Below, in pieces: positions 14,141 to 30,000 of a DNA stretch of 64,000 nt. Below the pieces are notes generated by a model. That model worked only from the letters and a program-made list of their open reading frames with translations. It did not search any database and was not told the origin of the DNA. Position 1 is the stretch's first letter. Each line of letters opens with the position of its first letter. Source of the DNA: Bugula neritina (lineage: Eukaryota; Bryozoa; Gymnolaemata; Cheilostomatida; Bugulidae); contig OZ037765.1 in the NCBI GenBank assembly GCA_964035545.1, positions 15,000,698 to 15,064,697 on the forward strand. Direction: 5' to 3'. Made by a program: the position numbers and the translations under genes.

Positions 14141-17100
14141 ATGGTAAACAACTGAAATATACTGCAAAAATACTGAAATATACTGTAACATACTGAAAGA
14201 TACTGCAACATACTGAAATACACTGTAACATACTGAAATAAACGGCAACATACTGCAACATACTGTATTACACTGTAACATCTTGAAATACACTGCAACA
14301 CATGTAAAGTTACTGCAACATACTGAAACATACTGCAACATACTGAAATATACTGCAACATATCGAAGTATATCGTAATATACGGACATGCACTGTAACA
14401 TACTGAAACATACTGAAACATACTGAAACATACTGAAACATACTGAAATATACTGGAACGTATCGAAATATACTTCAACATACTAAAATACACTGCAACA
14501 TACTGCACCATACTGAAATACACTGCAACACATTGAAGTATACTGTAATATACAGAAATGTACTGTAACATACTGAAACATACGTCAACATACTGAAATG
14601 TACTGCAACATGTCGAACTATACTGCAAGACACTGAAACATACTGCAACATACTGAAACATACTGCGACATATCGAAGTATATCATAATATACGGACATG
14701 CACTGTAACATACTGAAACATACTGAAACATACTGAAATATACTGGAACATACCAAAATATACTTCAACATATTAAAATATACTGCAACATACTGAAACA
14801 CACTGTAACATACTGAAATACACTGCAACACATCGGAATAAACTGCAACATACCTAAATATACGGTAATATACTCAAATTTGCTGTTCACATTGAAAAAC
14901 ACTGCAACATACTGAAATTTGCTGTAGCACAGTGAAATTCAGTGCAACCCACTGAAATATAGTGTAATATACGGAAATGTACTTTAACATACTGAAATAT
15001 ACTGCAAAATACTGAAATACCCTGTAACATACTGAAATACACTGTGACACACTGAAATATACTGCAACACACCGCAATAAACTGAAACACGCTGTAACAT
15101 ACTGAAATACACTGCAACATACTACAACATATTGAAATACACTGCAACACATTGAAATATACTGCAACACACTGAAACATACGGCAACATATTGAAATAT
15201 ACTGCAACACATTGAAATATACTGCAACATACCGAAAATAACTGCAACTGTGCAATATAATGAAATATACTGCAAAAATACTGAATTGTACTGCAACAAT
15301 TTGAAAGTTACTGTATGATACTGACATATACTGAAACACACTGAAACATACTGCGAGATACTGCAACATACTGAAACACACTATAACATACTGAAATACA
15401 CTGCAACATACTGCAACATACTGCAACATACTGAATTACACTGTAACATATTGAAATACACTGCAATACATTGAAATTTACTGCAACACACTGAAACATA
15501 CTGCAACATACTGAAATGTACTGCAACATATCGAAGTATATTGTAATATACGGACATGTACTGTAACATACTGAAACATACTGAAACATACTGAAACATA
15601 CTGAAATATACTTCAACATACTGAAATATACTGCAACATACTGCAACATACTGAAATGCACTGTAACATACTGAAACACACTGCAACACATTGAAACAAA
15701 CTGCAACAAACCTAAATATACGGTAATATACTGAAATATACTGTAACACATTGAAAAACACTGCAAGATACTGAACTATACTGCAACACACTGAAATACA
15801 CTGTAATATACTGAATTAAACTGCAACATACTGCAACATACTGAAATAAGCTGTAACATATTGAAATACACTACAACACATCGTAATATACTGCAACATA
15901 CTGAACCATACGGCAACATACTGAAATACACTGCAACACATCGGAATAAATTGCAACATACCTAAATATACGGTAATATACTGAAATATACTGTACACAT
16001 TGAAAAACACTGCAACATACTGAAATTTGCTGTAGCACAATGAAATTCTGTGCAACCCACTGAAATGTAGTGTAATATACGGAAATGTACTTTAACATAC
16101 TGAAACATACTGCAACACATTGACATATACTGCAACACACTGAAACATACGGCAACATATTGAAATATACTGCAACACATTGAAACATACTGCAACACAC
16201 TGAAACATACGGCAACATACTGAAATATACTGCAACATACTGCAACATACTGAAATACACTGTAATATACTGAATTAAACTGCAACACATTGTAATATAC
16301 TGCAACATACTGAATCATACGGCAACATACTGAAATATACTGCAACACATTGAAATATACTGCAACATATTGAAATATGCTGTAGCACCCTGAAATTCAC
16401 TGCAACTTACTGAAATATAGTGTAATATACGGAATTGTACTGTAACCTACTGAAATATACTGTAACACACTGAAATATGCAGTCACATACTGAAATATAC
16501 TGTAAATTATTAGAATTATACTGCAACATACTGCAACATACTGAAATACACTGTAACCTACTGATATACACTGCAATATACTACAACATACTGAAATACA
16601 CTGTAACATATTGAAATACGCTGCAACACATTGAAATATACTGCAAAATACCGAAATATATGGTAAACTGCTGAAATATACCGTAACACATCAAAAAATA
16701 CTGCAACATACTGAAATATACTGTAACACACTGAAATATACTGCAACTTACTGAAATACATTGTAACATACTGAAATATACTGCAACATACTGCAACATA
16801 CTGAAATACACTGTAACATACTGATATACACTGCTATATACTACAACATACTGAAATACACTGTAACATATTGAAATACGCTGCAAAACATTGAAATATA
16901 CTGTAACATACCGAAATATATAGTAAACTACTGAAATATACTGTAACACATCGAAAAATACTGCAACATACTGAAATATACTGTAACACACTGAAATATA
17001 CTGCAACATACTGAAATACATTGTAACATACTGAAATATACTGCAACATACTGAAATACACTGTAACATGCTGAAATACACTGCAACATACTGCAACATA

Positions 17101-20100
17101 CTGAAATACATTGGAACATATTGAAACACACTACAACACATTGAAATATACTGCAACACACTGAAACATACAGCAACACACTGAAACATACAGCAACATT
17201 CTGAAATACACTGTGACATATTGAAATACACTGCAACATACTGCAACATACTGAAACATACTACAACATACTGAAATACACTGTAACATATTGAAGTGCA
17301 CTGCAACACATTGAAATATACTGCAACACACTGAAACATACGGCAACATACTGAAGTATACTGCAACACATTGAAAAATACTGCAACATACCAAAATATA
17401 TGGTAAACTACTGAAATATACTGTAACACATTGAAAAAAACTGCAACATACTGAAATATACTGTAACACACTGAAATATACTGCAAAATACTGAAATACA
17501 CTGTAACATACTGAAATACACTGTAACACACTGAAATATACTGCAACACACTGCAATATACTGAAACACGCTGTAACATACTGAAATACACTGCAACATA
17601 CTACATTATATTGAAATACACTGCAACACATTGAAATATACTGCAACACAATGAAACATACGGCAACATACTGAAACATAGTGCGACACATTGAAATATA
17701 CTGCAACATACTGAAACATGCTGTAGCATACTGAAATACACTGCAACACATTGAAGTATACTGTAATATACACAAATGTACTGTAACATACAGAAACATA
17801 CGTCAACATACTGAAATGTACTGCAACATGCTGAACTATACTGCAACATACTGAAATACACTGTAATATACTGAATTAAACTGCAACATACTGCAACATA
17901 CTGAAATAAGCTGTAGCATACTGAAATACATTGCAGCACACTGAAGCGTCCTGCAATATGCAGAAACGTACTGCAACATACTGAAATATACCGCAACAAA
18001 CCGAAATTTATGGTATACTGAAATATGTTGCAAACTAGTAAAATGTACTGCAACATACCGAAAATAACTGCAACTGTGCAATATAATGAAATATACTGCA
18101 AAAATACTGAAATATACTGCAACAATTTGAAAGTTACTGTATGATACTGACATATACTGAAACACATTGAAACATACTGCAAGATACTGCAACATACTGA
18201 AATACACTATAACATACTGAAATACACTGCAACATACTGCAACATACTGCAACACACTGCAACATACTGAATTACACTGTAACATATTGAAGTACACTGC
18301 AATACATTGAAATTTACTGCACCACACTGAAACATACAGCAACATACTGAAATACACTGTGACATACTGAAATACACTGCAACATACTGCAACATACTGC
18401 AACATACTGCAACATACTGCAACATACTGAAATACACTGTAACATATTGAAATACACTGCAACGCATTGAAATATACTGCAACACAATGAAACATACGGC
18501 AACATACTGAAACATAGTGCGACACATTGAAATATACTGCAACATACTGAAACATGCTGTAGCATACTGAAGTACACTGCAACACATTGAAGTATACTGT
18601 AATATACAGAAATGTACTGTCACATACTGAAACATACGTCAACATACTGAAATGTACTGCAACATGCTGAACTATACTGCAACATACTGAAATATACTGC
18701 AACGTATTGAAGTATATTGTAATATACGGACATCTACTGTAACATACTGAAACATACTTAAACATACTGAAATATACTTCAACAAACTGAAATATACTGC
18801 AACATACTGCAACATACTGAAATACACTGTAACATACTGAAACACACTGCAACACATCGGAATAAACTGCAACATACCTAAATATACGGTAATATACTGA
18901 AATATACTGTTCACATTGAAAAACACTGCAACATACTGAAATTTGCTGTAGCACAGTGAAATTCACTGCAACCCACTGAAATATAGTGTAATATACGGAA
19001 ATGTATTTTAACATACTGAAATATACTGTAACACACTGGAATATACTGTCACATACTGAAATACACTGTAAAATACTGAAATATATTGCAACATAGTGCA
19101 ACATACTGAAATACACTGTAACCTACTGATATACACTGCAATATACTACAACATACTGAAATACACTGTAGCGTATTGAAATACGCTGCAACACATTGAA
19201 ATATACTGCAACATACCGAAATATATGGTAAACTACTGAAATATACTGTATCACATTGAAAAATACTGCAACATACTGAAATATGCTGTAACACACTGAA
19301 ATATACTGCAAAATACTGAAATACACTGTAACATACTGAAATATACTGCAACATACTGAAATACACTGTAACATACTGAAATATACTGCAACATACTGCA
19401 ACATACTGAAATACACTGTAACGTACTGAAATACACAGCAACATACTGCAACATACTGCAACATACTGAAATACGCTGTAACATATTGAATTACACTGCA
19501 ACACATTGAAATATACTGCAACACACTGAAACATACGGCAACATACTGAAATATACTGCAAAACATTGAAATATACTGCTACATACTGAAACATGCTGTA
19601 GCATACTGAAATACACTGCAACACACTGAAGTATACTGTAATATACAGAAATGTACTGTAACATACTGAAACATACGTCAACATACTGAAATGTACTCCA
19701 ACATGCTGAACTATACTGCAACATACTGAAATACACTGTAATATACTGAATTAAACCGCAACACATTGTAATATACTGCAACATACTGAATCATACAGCA
19801 ACATACTGAAATATACTGCATCACATTTAAATATACTGCAACATATTGAAATATGCTGTAGCACCCTGAAATTCACTGCAACTTACTGAAATATAGTGTA
19901 ATATACGGAATAGTACTGTAACATACTGAAATATACTGTAACACACTGAAATATGCTGTCACATACTCAAATATACTGTAAATTACTAGTATTATACTGC
20001 AACATACTGCAACATACTGAAATACACTGTAACCTACTGATATACACTGCAATATACTACAACATACTGAAATACACTGTAACATATTGAAATACGCTGC

Positions 20101-23100
20101 AACACATTGAAATATACTGCAACATACCGAAATATAGGGTAAACTACTGAAATATACCGTAACACGTCAAAAAATACTGCAACATACTGAAATATACTGT
20201 AACACACTGAAACATACTGCAATTTACTGAAATACATTGTAACATACTGAAATATACTGCAACATACTGCAACATACTGAATTACACTGTAACATACTGA
20301 TATACACTGCTATATACTACAACATACTGAAATACACTGTAACATATTGAAATACGCTGCAACACATTGAAATATACTGCAACATACCGAAATATATAGT
20401 AAACTACTGAAATATACTGTAACACATCGAAATATACTGCAACATACTGCAACATAATGAAATATACTATAACACATTGGAATAAACTGCAAAATACTGA
20501 AATATACTGTAACATACTGAAACATACTGCAACATACCGAAATATACTGTAACATACTGAAATATACTGCAAGATACTACAACGTACTGAAATACACTGT
20601 AACATACTGAAATACACTGCAACATACTGCGACATACTGAAATACATTGGAACATATTGAAACACACTACAACACATTGAAATATACTGCAACACACTGA
20701 AACATACAGCAACATACTGAAATATACTGCAACATAGTTAACTATAATGCAAGATACTGCAACATTCTGAAATACACTGTGACATATTGAAATACACTGC
20801 AACATACTGCAACATACTGCAACATACTGAAATACACTGTAACATATTGAAGTGCACTGCAACACATTGAAATATACTGCAACACACTGAAACATACGGC
20901 AACATACTGAAGTGTACTGCAACACATTGAAAAATACTGCAACATACCGAAATATATGGTAAACTACTGAAACATACTGTAACACATTGAAAAAAACTGC
21001 AACATACTGAAATATACTGTAACACACTGAAATATACTGCAAAATACTGAAATACACTGTAACATACTGAAATACACTGTAACACACTGAAATATACTGC
21101 AACACACCGCAATATACTGAAACACGCTGTAACATACTGAAATACACTGCAACATACTACAACATATTGAAATACACTGCAACACATTGAAATATACTGC
21201 AACACACTGAAACATACGACAACATATTGAAATATACTGCAACACATTGAAATATACTGCAACATACCGAAAATAACTGCAACTGTGCAATATAATGAAA
21301 TATACTGCAAAAATACTGAAATGTACTGCAACAATTTGAAAGTTACTGTATGATACTGACATATACTGAAACACACTGAAACATACTGCAAGATACTGCA
21401 ACATACTGAAACACATTATAACATACTGAAATACACTGCAACATACCGCAACATACTGCAACATACTGAATTACACTGTAACATATTGAAATACACTGCA
21501 ATACATTGAAATTTACTGCAACACACTGAAACATACTGCAACATACTGAAATATACTGCAACATATCGAAGTATATTGTAATATACGGACATGTACTGTA
21601 ACATACTGAAACATACTGAAACATACTGAAACATACTGAAACATACTGAAATATACTTCAACATACTGAAATATACTGCAACATACTGCAACATACTGAA
21701 ATACACTGTAACATACTGAAACACACTGCAACACATTGAAATAAACTGCAACAGACCTAAATATACGGTAATGTACTGAAATATACTGTAACACATTGAA
21801 AAACACTGCAAGATACTGAAATATGCTGTAGCACACTGAAATACACTGCAACATACTGAAATACACTGTAACCTACTGATATACACTGCAATATACTACA
21901 ACATACTGAAATACACTGTAGCATATTGAAATACGCTGCAACACATTGAAATATACTGCAACACACTGAAGGATACGGCAACATACTGAAATATACTGCG
22001 ACACATTGAAATATACTGCAACATACTGAAACATGCTGTAGCATACTGAAATATACTGTAACACACTGTAAAATACTGCAACATACTGCAACATACTGAC
22101 ATACACTGGAACATACTGAAATACACTGCAACATACTACAACATACTGAAATACACTGTACCCTACTGAAATATGCTGTAGCACACTGAAATATACTGCA
22201 ACATACTGAAATATAATGCAAGTTACTACAACATACTGAAATACACTGTGACATACTGAGATACACTGCAACATACTGCAACATACTGCAACATACTGAA
22301 ATACACTGTAACCTACTGAAATACACTGCAACATACTACAACATACTGAAATACACTGTAACATTATGAATTACACTGCAACACATTGAAAAATACTGCA
22401 ACACACTGAAACATACGGCAACATACTTAAATATATGGTAAACAACTGAAATATACTGTAACACATCGAAAAATACTGCAACATACTGAAATATACTGTA
22501 ACACACTGAAATATACTGCAACATAATAAAATACATTGTAACATACTGAGGTATACTGCAACATACTGCAACATACTGAAATACACTGTAACATACTGAA
22601 ATACACTGCAACATACTGCAACATACTGAAATACATTGGAACATATTGAAACACACTACAACACATTAAAATATACTGCAACACACTGAAACATACGGCA
22701 ACATACTGAAATATACTGCGACACATTGAAATATACTGCAACATACTGAAATATGCTGTAGCATACTGAAATATACTGTAACACACTGTAATATACTGCA
22801 ACATACTGGAACATACTGACATACACTGGAACATACTGAAATACACTCCAACATACTACAACATACTGAAATACACTGTAACCTACTGAAATATGCTGTA
22901 GCACACTGAAATATACTGCAACATACTGAAATAAAATGAAAGTTACTACAACATACTGAAATACACTGTGACATACTGAGATACACTGCAACATACTGCA
23001 ACATACTGCAACCTACTGCAACATACTGAAATACACTGTAACAGACTGAAATGTACTGTAACACACTGACATATACTGCAACACATTGAAATATACCGCA

Positions 23101-24529
23101 ACATACTGAAATATGCTGTAGCACACTGAAATACACTGCAACTCACTATAATATAGTGTAATATACAGAAATGTACTGTAACATACTGAAATATACTGTA
23201 ACATACTGAAATCTACTGCAACATACTGAAGTACACTGCAACATACTGCAACATACTGAAATACACTGTAACATATTGAAATACACGACAACACATTGAA
23301 ATATACTGCAACACACCGAAGGATACGGCGACATACTGAAATATACTGCGACACATTGAAATATACTGCAACATACTGAAATATGCTGTAGCATACTGAA
23401 ATATACTGTAACACACTGTAAAATACTGCAACATACTGCAACATACTGACATACACTGGAACATACTGAAATACACTGCAACATACTACAACATACTGAA
23501 ATACACTGTACCCTACTGAAATATGCTGTAGCACACTGAAACTTACTGCAACATACTGAAATATAATGCAAGTTACTACAACATACTGAAATACACTGTG
23601 ACATACTGAGATACACTGCAACATACTGCAACATACTGCAACATACTGAAATACACTGTAACCTACTGAAATACACTGCAACATACTACAACATACTGAA
23701 ATACACTGTAACATTATGAATTACACTGCAACACATTGAAAAATACTGCAACACACTGAAACATACGGCAACATACTGAAATACACTGTAACATATTGAA
23801 ATACACGACAACACATTGAAATATACTGCAACACACTGAAGGATACGGCAACATACTGAAATATACTGCGACACATTGAAATATACTGCAACATACTGAA
23901 ATATGCTGTAGCATACTGAAATATACTGTAACACACTGTAAAATACTGCAACATACTGCAACATACTGACATACACTGGAACATACTGAAATACACTGCA
24001 ACATACTACAACATACTGAAATACACTGTACCCTACTGAAATATGCTGTAGCACACTGAAATATACTGCAACATACTGAAATATAATGCAAGTTACTACA
24101 ACATACTGAAATACACTGTGACATACTGAGACACACTGCAACATACTGCAACATACTGCAACATACTGAAATACACTGTAACCTACTGAAATACACTGCA
24201 ACATACTACAACATACTGAAATACACTGTAACATTATGAATTACACTGCAACACATTGAAAAATACTGCAACACACTGAAACATACGGCAACATACTTAA
24301 ATATATGGTAAACAACTGAAATATACTGTAACACATCGAAAAATACTGCAACATACTGAAATATACTGTATCACACTGAAATATACTGCAACATAATAAA
24401 ATACATTGTAACATACTGAGGTATACTGCAACATACTGCAACATACTGAAATACACTGTAACATACTGAAATACACTGCAACATACTGCAACATACTGAA
24501 ATACATTGGAACATATTGAAACACACTAC

Positions 24530-26406
24530 AACACATTAAAATATACTGCAACACACTGAAACATACGGCAACGTACTGAAATATACTGCGACACATTGAA
24601 ATATACTGCAACATACTGAAACATGCTGTAGCATACTGAAATACACTGCAACACACTGAAGTATACTGTAATATACAGAAATGTTCTGTAACATACTGAA
24701 AGGTACGTCAACATACTGAAATGTACTCCAACGTGCTGAACTATACTGTAACATACTGAAATACACTGTAATATACTGAATTAAACTGCAACATACTGCA
24801 ACATACAGAAATAAGCTGTAACATATTGAAATACACCACAACATATTGTAATATACTGCAACATACTGACCCATACGGCAACATACTGAAATATACTGCA
24901 ACACATTGAATCATACTGCAACATAGTCAAATATAATGCAAGATACTGTAACATTCTGAAAAACACTGTGACATACTGAAATACACTGCATCATACTGCA
25001 ACATACTGCAACATACTGCAACATACTGAAATACACTGCAACACATTGAAGTAAACCGCAACATACTTAAATATACGGTAACATACTGAAATATACTGTA
25101 ACTCATTGAAAAACATCGCAACATACTGAAACATACTGAAATATGCTGTAGCACACTGAAATACACCGCAGTTCAATAAAAAATAGTGTAATATACGGAA
25201 ATGTACCGTAACATACTGAAATATACTGTAACAGACTGAAATGTACTGTAACAAACTGAAATATACTGCAACATGCTGAAATACACTGTAACATAATGAA
25301 ATATACTGCAACATACTGCAACATACCGAATTACACTGTAACAAACTGAAATACACTCCAACATACTACAACATACTGAAATACACTGTAACATATTGAA
25401 ATACACCGCAACACATTGAAATATACTGCAACATACCGAAATATATGGTAAACTACTGAACTATACTGTAACACATTGAAACTTACCGCAAAATACTAAA
25501 ATACACTGCAACACACTGAAGTATACTGTAATATATAGAAATGTACTGTAAAGTACTTAAACATACGACAACATACCAAAAAACATACTGCAATATACTG
25601 AATTACACTGCAATATCCTGAAATATACTTCAACATACTGAAACATACCTAAAAACATTGAAATATACTGAAATACAGTGTAGGATATTGAAATACACTG
25701 CAACAATTTGGAATATACAGCAACATACCGAAATATATGGTAACCTACTGAAATATGTTGCAAACTACTGAAATATACTGCAACATACTGCAACATAATG
25801 AAATATACTATAACACATTGGAATAAACTGCAAAATACTGAAATATACTGTAACATACTGAAACATACTGCAACATACCGAAATATACTGTAACATACTG
25901 AAATATACTGCAAGATACTGCAATATACTGAAATACACTGTAACATACTGAAATACACTGCAACATACTGCAACATACTGACATACACTGGAACATACTG
26001 AAATACACTGCAACATACTACAACATACTGAAATACACTGTAACCTACTGAAATATGCTGTAGCACACTGAAATATACTGCAACATACTGAAATATAATG
26101 CAAGTTACTACAACATACTGAAATACACTGTGACATACTGAAATACACTGCAACATACTGCAAGAAACTGCAACATACTGAAATACACTGTAACATATTG
26201 AAATACACTGTATAACCTTGAAATATACTGCAACACACTGAAGGATACGGCAACGTACTGAAATATACTGTGACACATTTAAATGTACTGCAACATACTG
26301 AAATATGCTGTAGCATACTGAAATAGACTGTAACACACTGTAATATACTGCAACATACTGCAACATACTGACATATACTGGAACATACTGAAATAAACTC
26401 CAACAT
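24530..26406. repeat. Partial higher-order-repeat copy 0, left part
   Basis: Unit order and sequence match about 35.08-36.95 kb of the block III higher-order repeat, at offsets of 10,540-10,556 bp. The BEL/Pao element interrupts the copy; its continuation is 32544 to about 33750. The ACCAAAAAACATACTGC landmark of the higher-order repeat is present near 25575. Confidence 0.75.
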
Positions 26407-26815
26407 ACTACTAGCCAACTTGGCAACAGGTTTTCGAGTTTATTAACTGTCAAATCGTACCCTATAAAATGGGAAACATTAGAAATTGTATAAATAAGTA
26501 GTCACAATATAAATCAAAATTCAGAGGAACACTATGAATATTACAGAACCAAAAAATTGACATGAACTATTGTAATTCTAATAAACTTACAATATTGATG
26601 CGTGGATAAAAATCTTAGCCATCACAATACCGAAACCGATAGTTTATTCATACAAAGAGTGTAAATATGGCGGTTTGATCATGATACACTGACTCATGCA
26701 GTACAGTGAATGAACTAGCTCTGCCAGCTAATAGTAGCTTTGGTGAAAGCTTTTGAAGCTTGAAAGCTTTAATGATTGGCTGCCTGCCAATACTTCTGGG
26801 TGGCATACCAATACA
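26407..26815 (-). repeat. 3' LTR of the BEL/Pao element
   Basis: This direct repeat of 32135-32543 shows no mismatch by eye. Read on the element strand it starts TGTATTGGTATGCC and ends GGCTAGTAGT, so it has the TG start but not the usual CA end. Candidate AATAAA polyadenylation signals on the element strand lie at 26439-26444, near the LTR 3' end, and at 26643-26648. A short perfect inverted repeat (TTGGC/GCCAA, 5-bp loop) is at 26776-26790, and GTATTGG occurs twice within the first 30 bases of the LTR on the element strand. I could not place a convincing TATA box. Confidence 0.93.
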
Positions 26816-27044
26816 TCGGTGGGGTCGAATTGTTTGGCAGATACTATTCTGACAAATATTGATAAATTATGTAAATCAAAACAAACAAAACAAACAAAAC
26901 AAAATAGGATCAGTCACAGACCATGAAATTCTTGCACCAATCCGCTGACCCCTCCGCGCACCAGCCCGTCCCCCGAAAAATGGTTGAATGCAGACCCCTC
27001 CAGCGACACGAGCGTACACGCGGCCAAGAAGGTAGATCAGTCAT
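26816..27044 (-). other. Non-coding 3' interior of the BEL/Pao element
   Basis: This is the 229 bases between the polyprotein stop and the 3' LTR. It holds a simple repeat of CAAAA/CAAA units on the + strand (about 26877-26904) and a more GC-rich stretch (about 26930-27025) with two GGAGGGGTC words on the element strand. A polypurine tract should touch the LTR here, but the bases next to it (26816-26830) are pyrimidine-rich on the element strand. A small + strand open frame in this segment has no support as a gene. Confidence 0.75.
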
Positions 27045-30000
27045 TTATGGGTTCACTTCAGTTAATAAAGCCAACCTATGCACGCTGCGGGTTATGATAT
27101 TGTCTTTACAGCCTACATAGTCCCTCAGTTTCCCTGCTACCTTATAGTTTTTGTAGGAAAAGGCTACTTTTCTTACTACGCCATCCTTGCTCGGATATAC
27201 TTGATGTACTCGAGCTAGTTTATACTGATTACGCAGCTGATTTGGATCCATAACCACTACAACATCTCCCACCTGAAAGTTTCGTCTTGGGGTATGCCAC
27301 TTTTGGTGATGAATCAGTGTGGGTGCATACAATTCGGTCCACTTCCGCCAGAAGTCATCTGAGACTGTATTTACCAAAGCCAGTCGCCCCCTTAAGGAGT
27401 AGTCTGTATTCCAGTTGCCAGGATTCTTGATGAAGGGTCGTCCAATAAGTTGACAGTTAGGTGTTAATATGTTGATCTCAGAGTCTGAATCTGGCAGTAA
27501 TCCCAATGGCCTTTCATTTAGTGTGTTTGCAGCTTCAGTGCAGATTGTGAGAAATTCTGTAGGTGAAAGCCGGCGGTTGCTCTTTGAAAATGTGAAACAT
27601 CTCTTGACAGCCTTTATGAGTGATTCAGCAGCGCCCTGATACCAGGGGCTGTCACCAGGTCCAAATTCCCATTGCAACCCATTTTCTGCACTGGTTTTCT
27701 TGATAGAATCTTTGTCCATGCGTCTCCACATATCTTTGAGTTCTTTTTCTGCTCCAGCTAACTGTGTTCCAGGATCAGAATAAATCTTGGATGGCCAGCC
27801 ACGAATGTTGACGAATCGAGTTAATGCCAACAGGAAAGAATCACTGTCATATCCGAAAACTGCTTCGATGTGTGCTGCTCGTGAACTGATGTCTGTGAAT
27901 ATTACTTCATAAGCTTTGCTCGAAGTTCTAGTCTGTTTTTCTCCTCTCACAATATACGGACCAAAAAGATCTATCATTACATTGTTGAATGGCGGTCCGG
28001 TCGTTAGTCGTTCTGTAGGAAGACTTCCCATCAGTTGATCAGTAAAGCGAGGTTGTTTGAGTCGACACATTTGGCATGATGTTACTATGCCCCTAGCAAC
28101 CTTAGATCCTTGCATAGTCCAAAACTCTTCTCGGAATCTTGCGAGTGTTGCATCTCGGCCACGGTGATAGCTGTTTATGTGTGCCTGCCGCATTGCCAAG
28201 TAAGTAAAGTAGTGAGAGGTGGGAAAGATTGATTGCGTGTGCGTTTTAATCGCTGTCATGGGGTTATGCCTTAGGAGTCTACTGCCTACTATCCATACTT
28301 CACTCTCTGTCTTAATGGGGTGAAGCCTTGTGTATTTCTCTTTAATCTTGCTCAACTCAGAATCTATAGTGCGTTGTACCTGCTTCAGTAAGTAGAGTTT
28401 GGTCTGCCGTAGATCTTCCACGGTGATGAGATCAGATTGGATTCCCTTAAAACTTTTGTATTTGAAGATGTTGCAAACTCGAGCTATTGTCCATGTTAGA
28501 CTCTTGAGGCTGCTGAAATTTTCATATTTAATAAATGATTGGACTTCTGTTGATGCAGTGACAGTGTAAACTATTTTCTTCTCTCCAAAGACAAGCTCAT
28601 TCGAGTCAGATGGCGATTTTATATCCCATTGATCCTCAGGCAGATAGAGAAAATTTGGGCCTCTCCACCATTCACTCTCAGGTCCAATGTCATTGACAGG
28701 CTTCCCTCTTGTAAGCCAATCTGCTGTGTTTTCCTTGCCACTTACCCAGTGCCAGCAGCTCATATCCCCATTGGTTGCTCCCTGAATTTCTCCAATGCGT
28801 ACACCTTCGTAAACATGAAACCTTGTTGACTTCTTTTGGAACATCTTGAGCACCGTTTTAGAATTGATAAGCTGATAAACTTTCTCAAACTCATAGCGCA
28901 TTTCAGTCTTAATAACTTGTCTGCCTCTCTTTGACCATACGGCCGCATTGAGTTCTAGTTGAGGAATCTTGAGTTGTTGTTTTATGGGTGCTATACGACA
29001 TTTAGCTGTAGCTTTGTTTACCCCTTTAGCAGTCGCTTTAGATTCTGCCCTCTCATTGGCCGGAACAGGCGTGGATTGTGTGATAGAGGTACTGCTAGTA
29101 AATTCATACTTTCTTTTAATCTCTACAGACATGGACATAGAGTCATTGACTTCTAAAGATCTGTTCAACTGTCCAGAACCGATTTGTCCTGCAGACTCAG
29201 TGTCTGGGTCTCCCGGGCTCTGTAAAGGGTCGGAATCATCGGCTGACTCAATCATACCACATTCAGTGGCTATAGTATGTGATTCACCATAATTTATAAT
29301 AGTCTGAGGTCTTGAAAATGACTTTGCAAACTGACTGGGAGATGCGTCGGGACTATTGACACTGTAAGTTGGCGTAGAAACTGTAGACAATTCAAAATCA
29401 CAACTGTTGAGCGTGTCGTTGTGTATGCTTTGAGTGAATTCAACTTCCTCTAACTTCTCATGCGCCATGGTAGCCTGTACATGAAAAGATGAGGATGGAA
29501 GTGTAGAAAAGTTGCTAAGGGTAGGGTGTGATCCCTGCACACACAGTCCAAAGGGTCCGGAATATACATAGAGGTGAGGTCCTGCTTGATCAACTTGGTG
29601 TTTTGGATGCAATCCAAGAAGATCGTTACCAATTAGCAGGTCGATGGGTCCCGTCTTCTTCAATAGCTTGTGAGTATCTACTTTCGGGAAGAGAGATTTG
29701 AGGATGTTTGCATCAAGTGGCCTGTTGATAGCCCCTGTGAGTTTCCGAAGGCTGTAAGCTAAAATCGAAAAGGTCCTTCCCTTTGGAGTTTGTAACTTTA
29801 CTTCATAAATAGTAGAAGTTTCGCTAACTTCATGTTCACCAAGTGTGTTCATTTCCAAATTCACCTTATCTATCTGTCGCGCACCCCACGCTTTAGCGGC
29901 TCTCTCCGATATGAATGAAGCATTGGATCCGCCGTCAAAGAATATAATAGCTGTATGAGATGTACCCACTACTTGGGCCTGCTGAATGGCAAATACTGTA

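Larger units (their letters stand above)
8871..26406. repeat. Satellite block II: mosaic array
   Basis: The same 10/20-bp family continues directly from the LINE tail. Variant words of block I recur (AGTTAACTATAATGC at about 11482, 12869 and 20727; CAATTTGAAAGTTACTG at about 12070, 13466, 15295, 18122 and 21330). Long paralogous stretches include 8871-9650 with about 14131-14830, 9.75-11.1 kb with about 19.0-20.3 kb (offset about 9.27 kb), and 23.0-23.7 kb with 34.08-34.78 kb (offset 11,066 bp). From about 24.53 kb the block takes on the unit order of the higher-order repeat of block III, and it is cut by the BEL/Pao insertion. No gene, RNA or regulatory site is visible in it. Confidence 0.95.

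Noticed and set aside
26923-27120. Small plus-strand frame at the 3' end of the BEL/Pao interior
   Set aside because: It starts in the element's non-coding 3' region and overlaps the end of the polyprotein; no recognisable domain.
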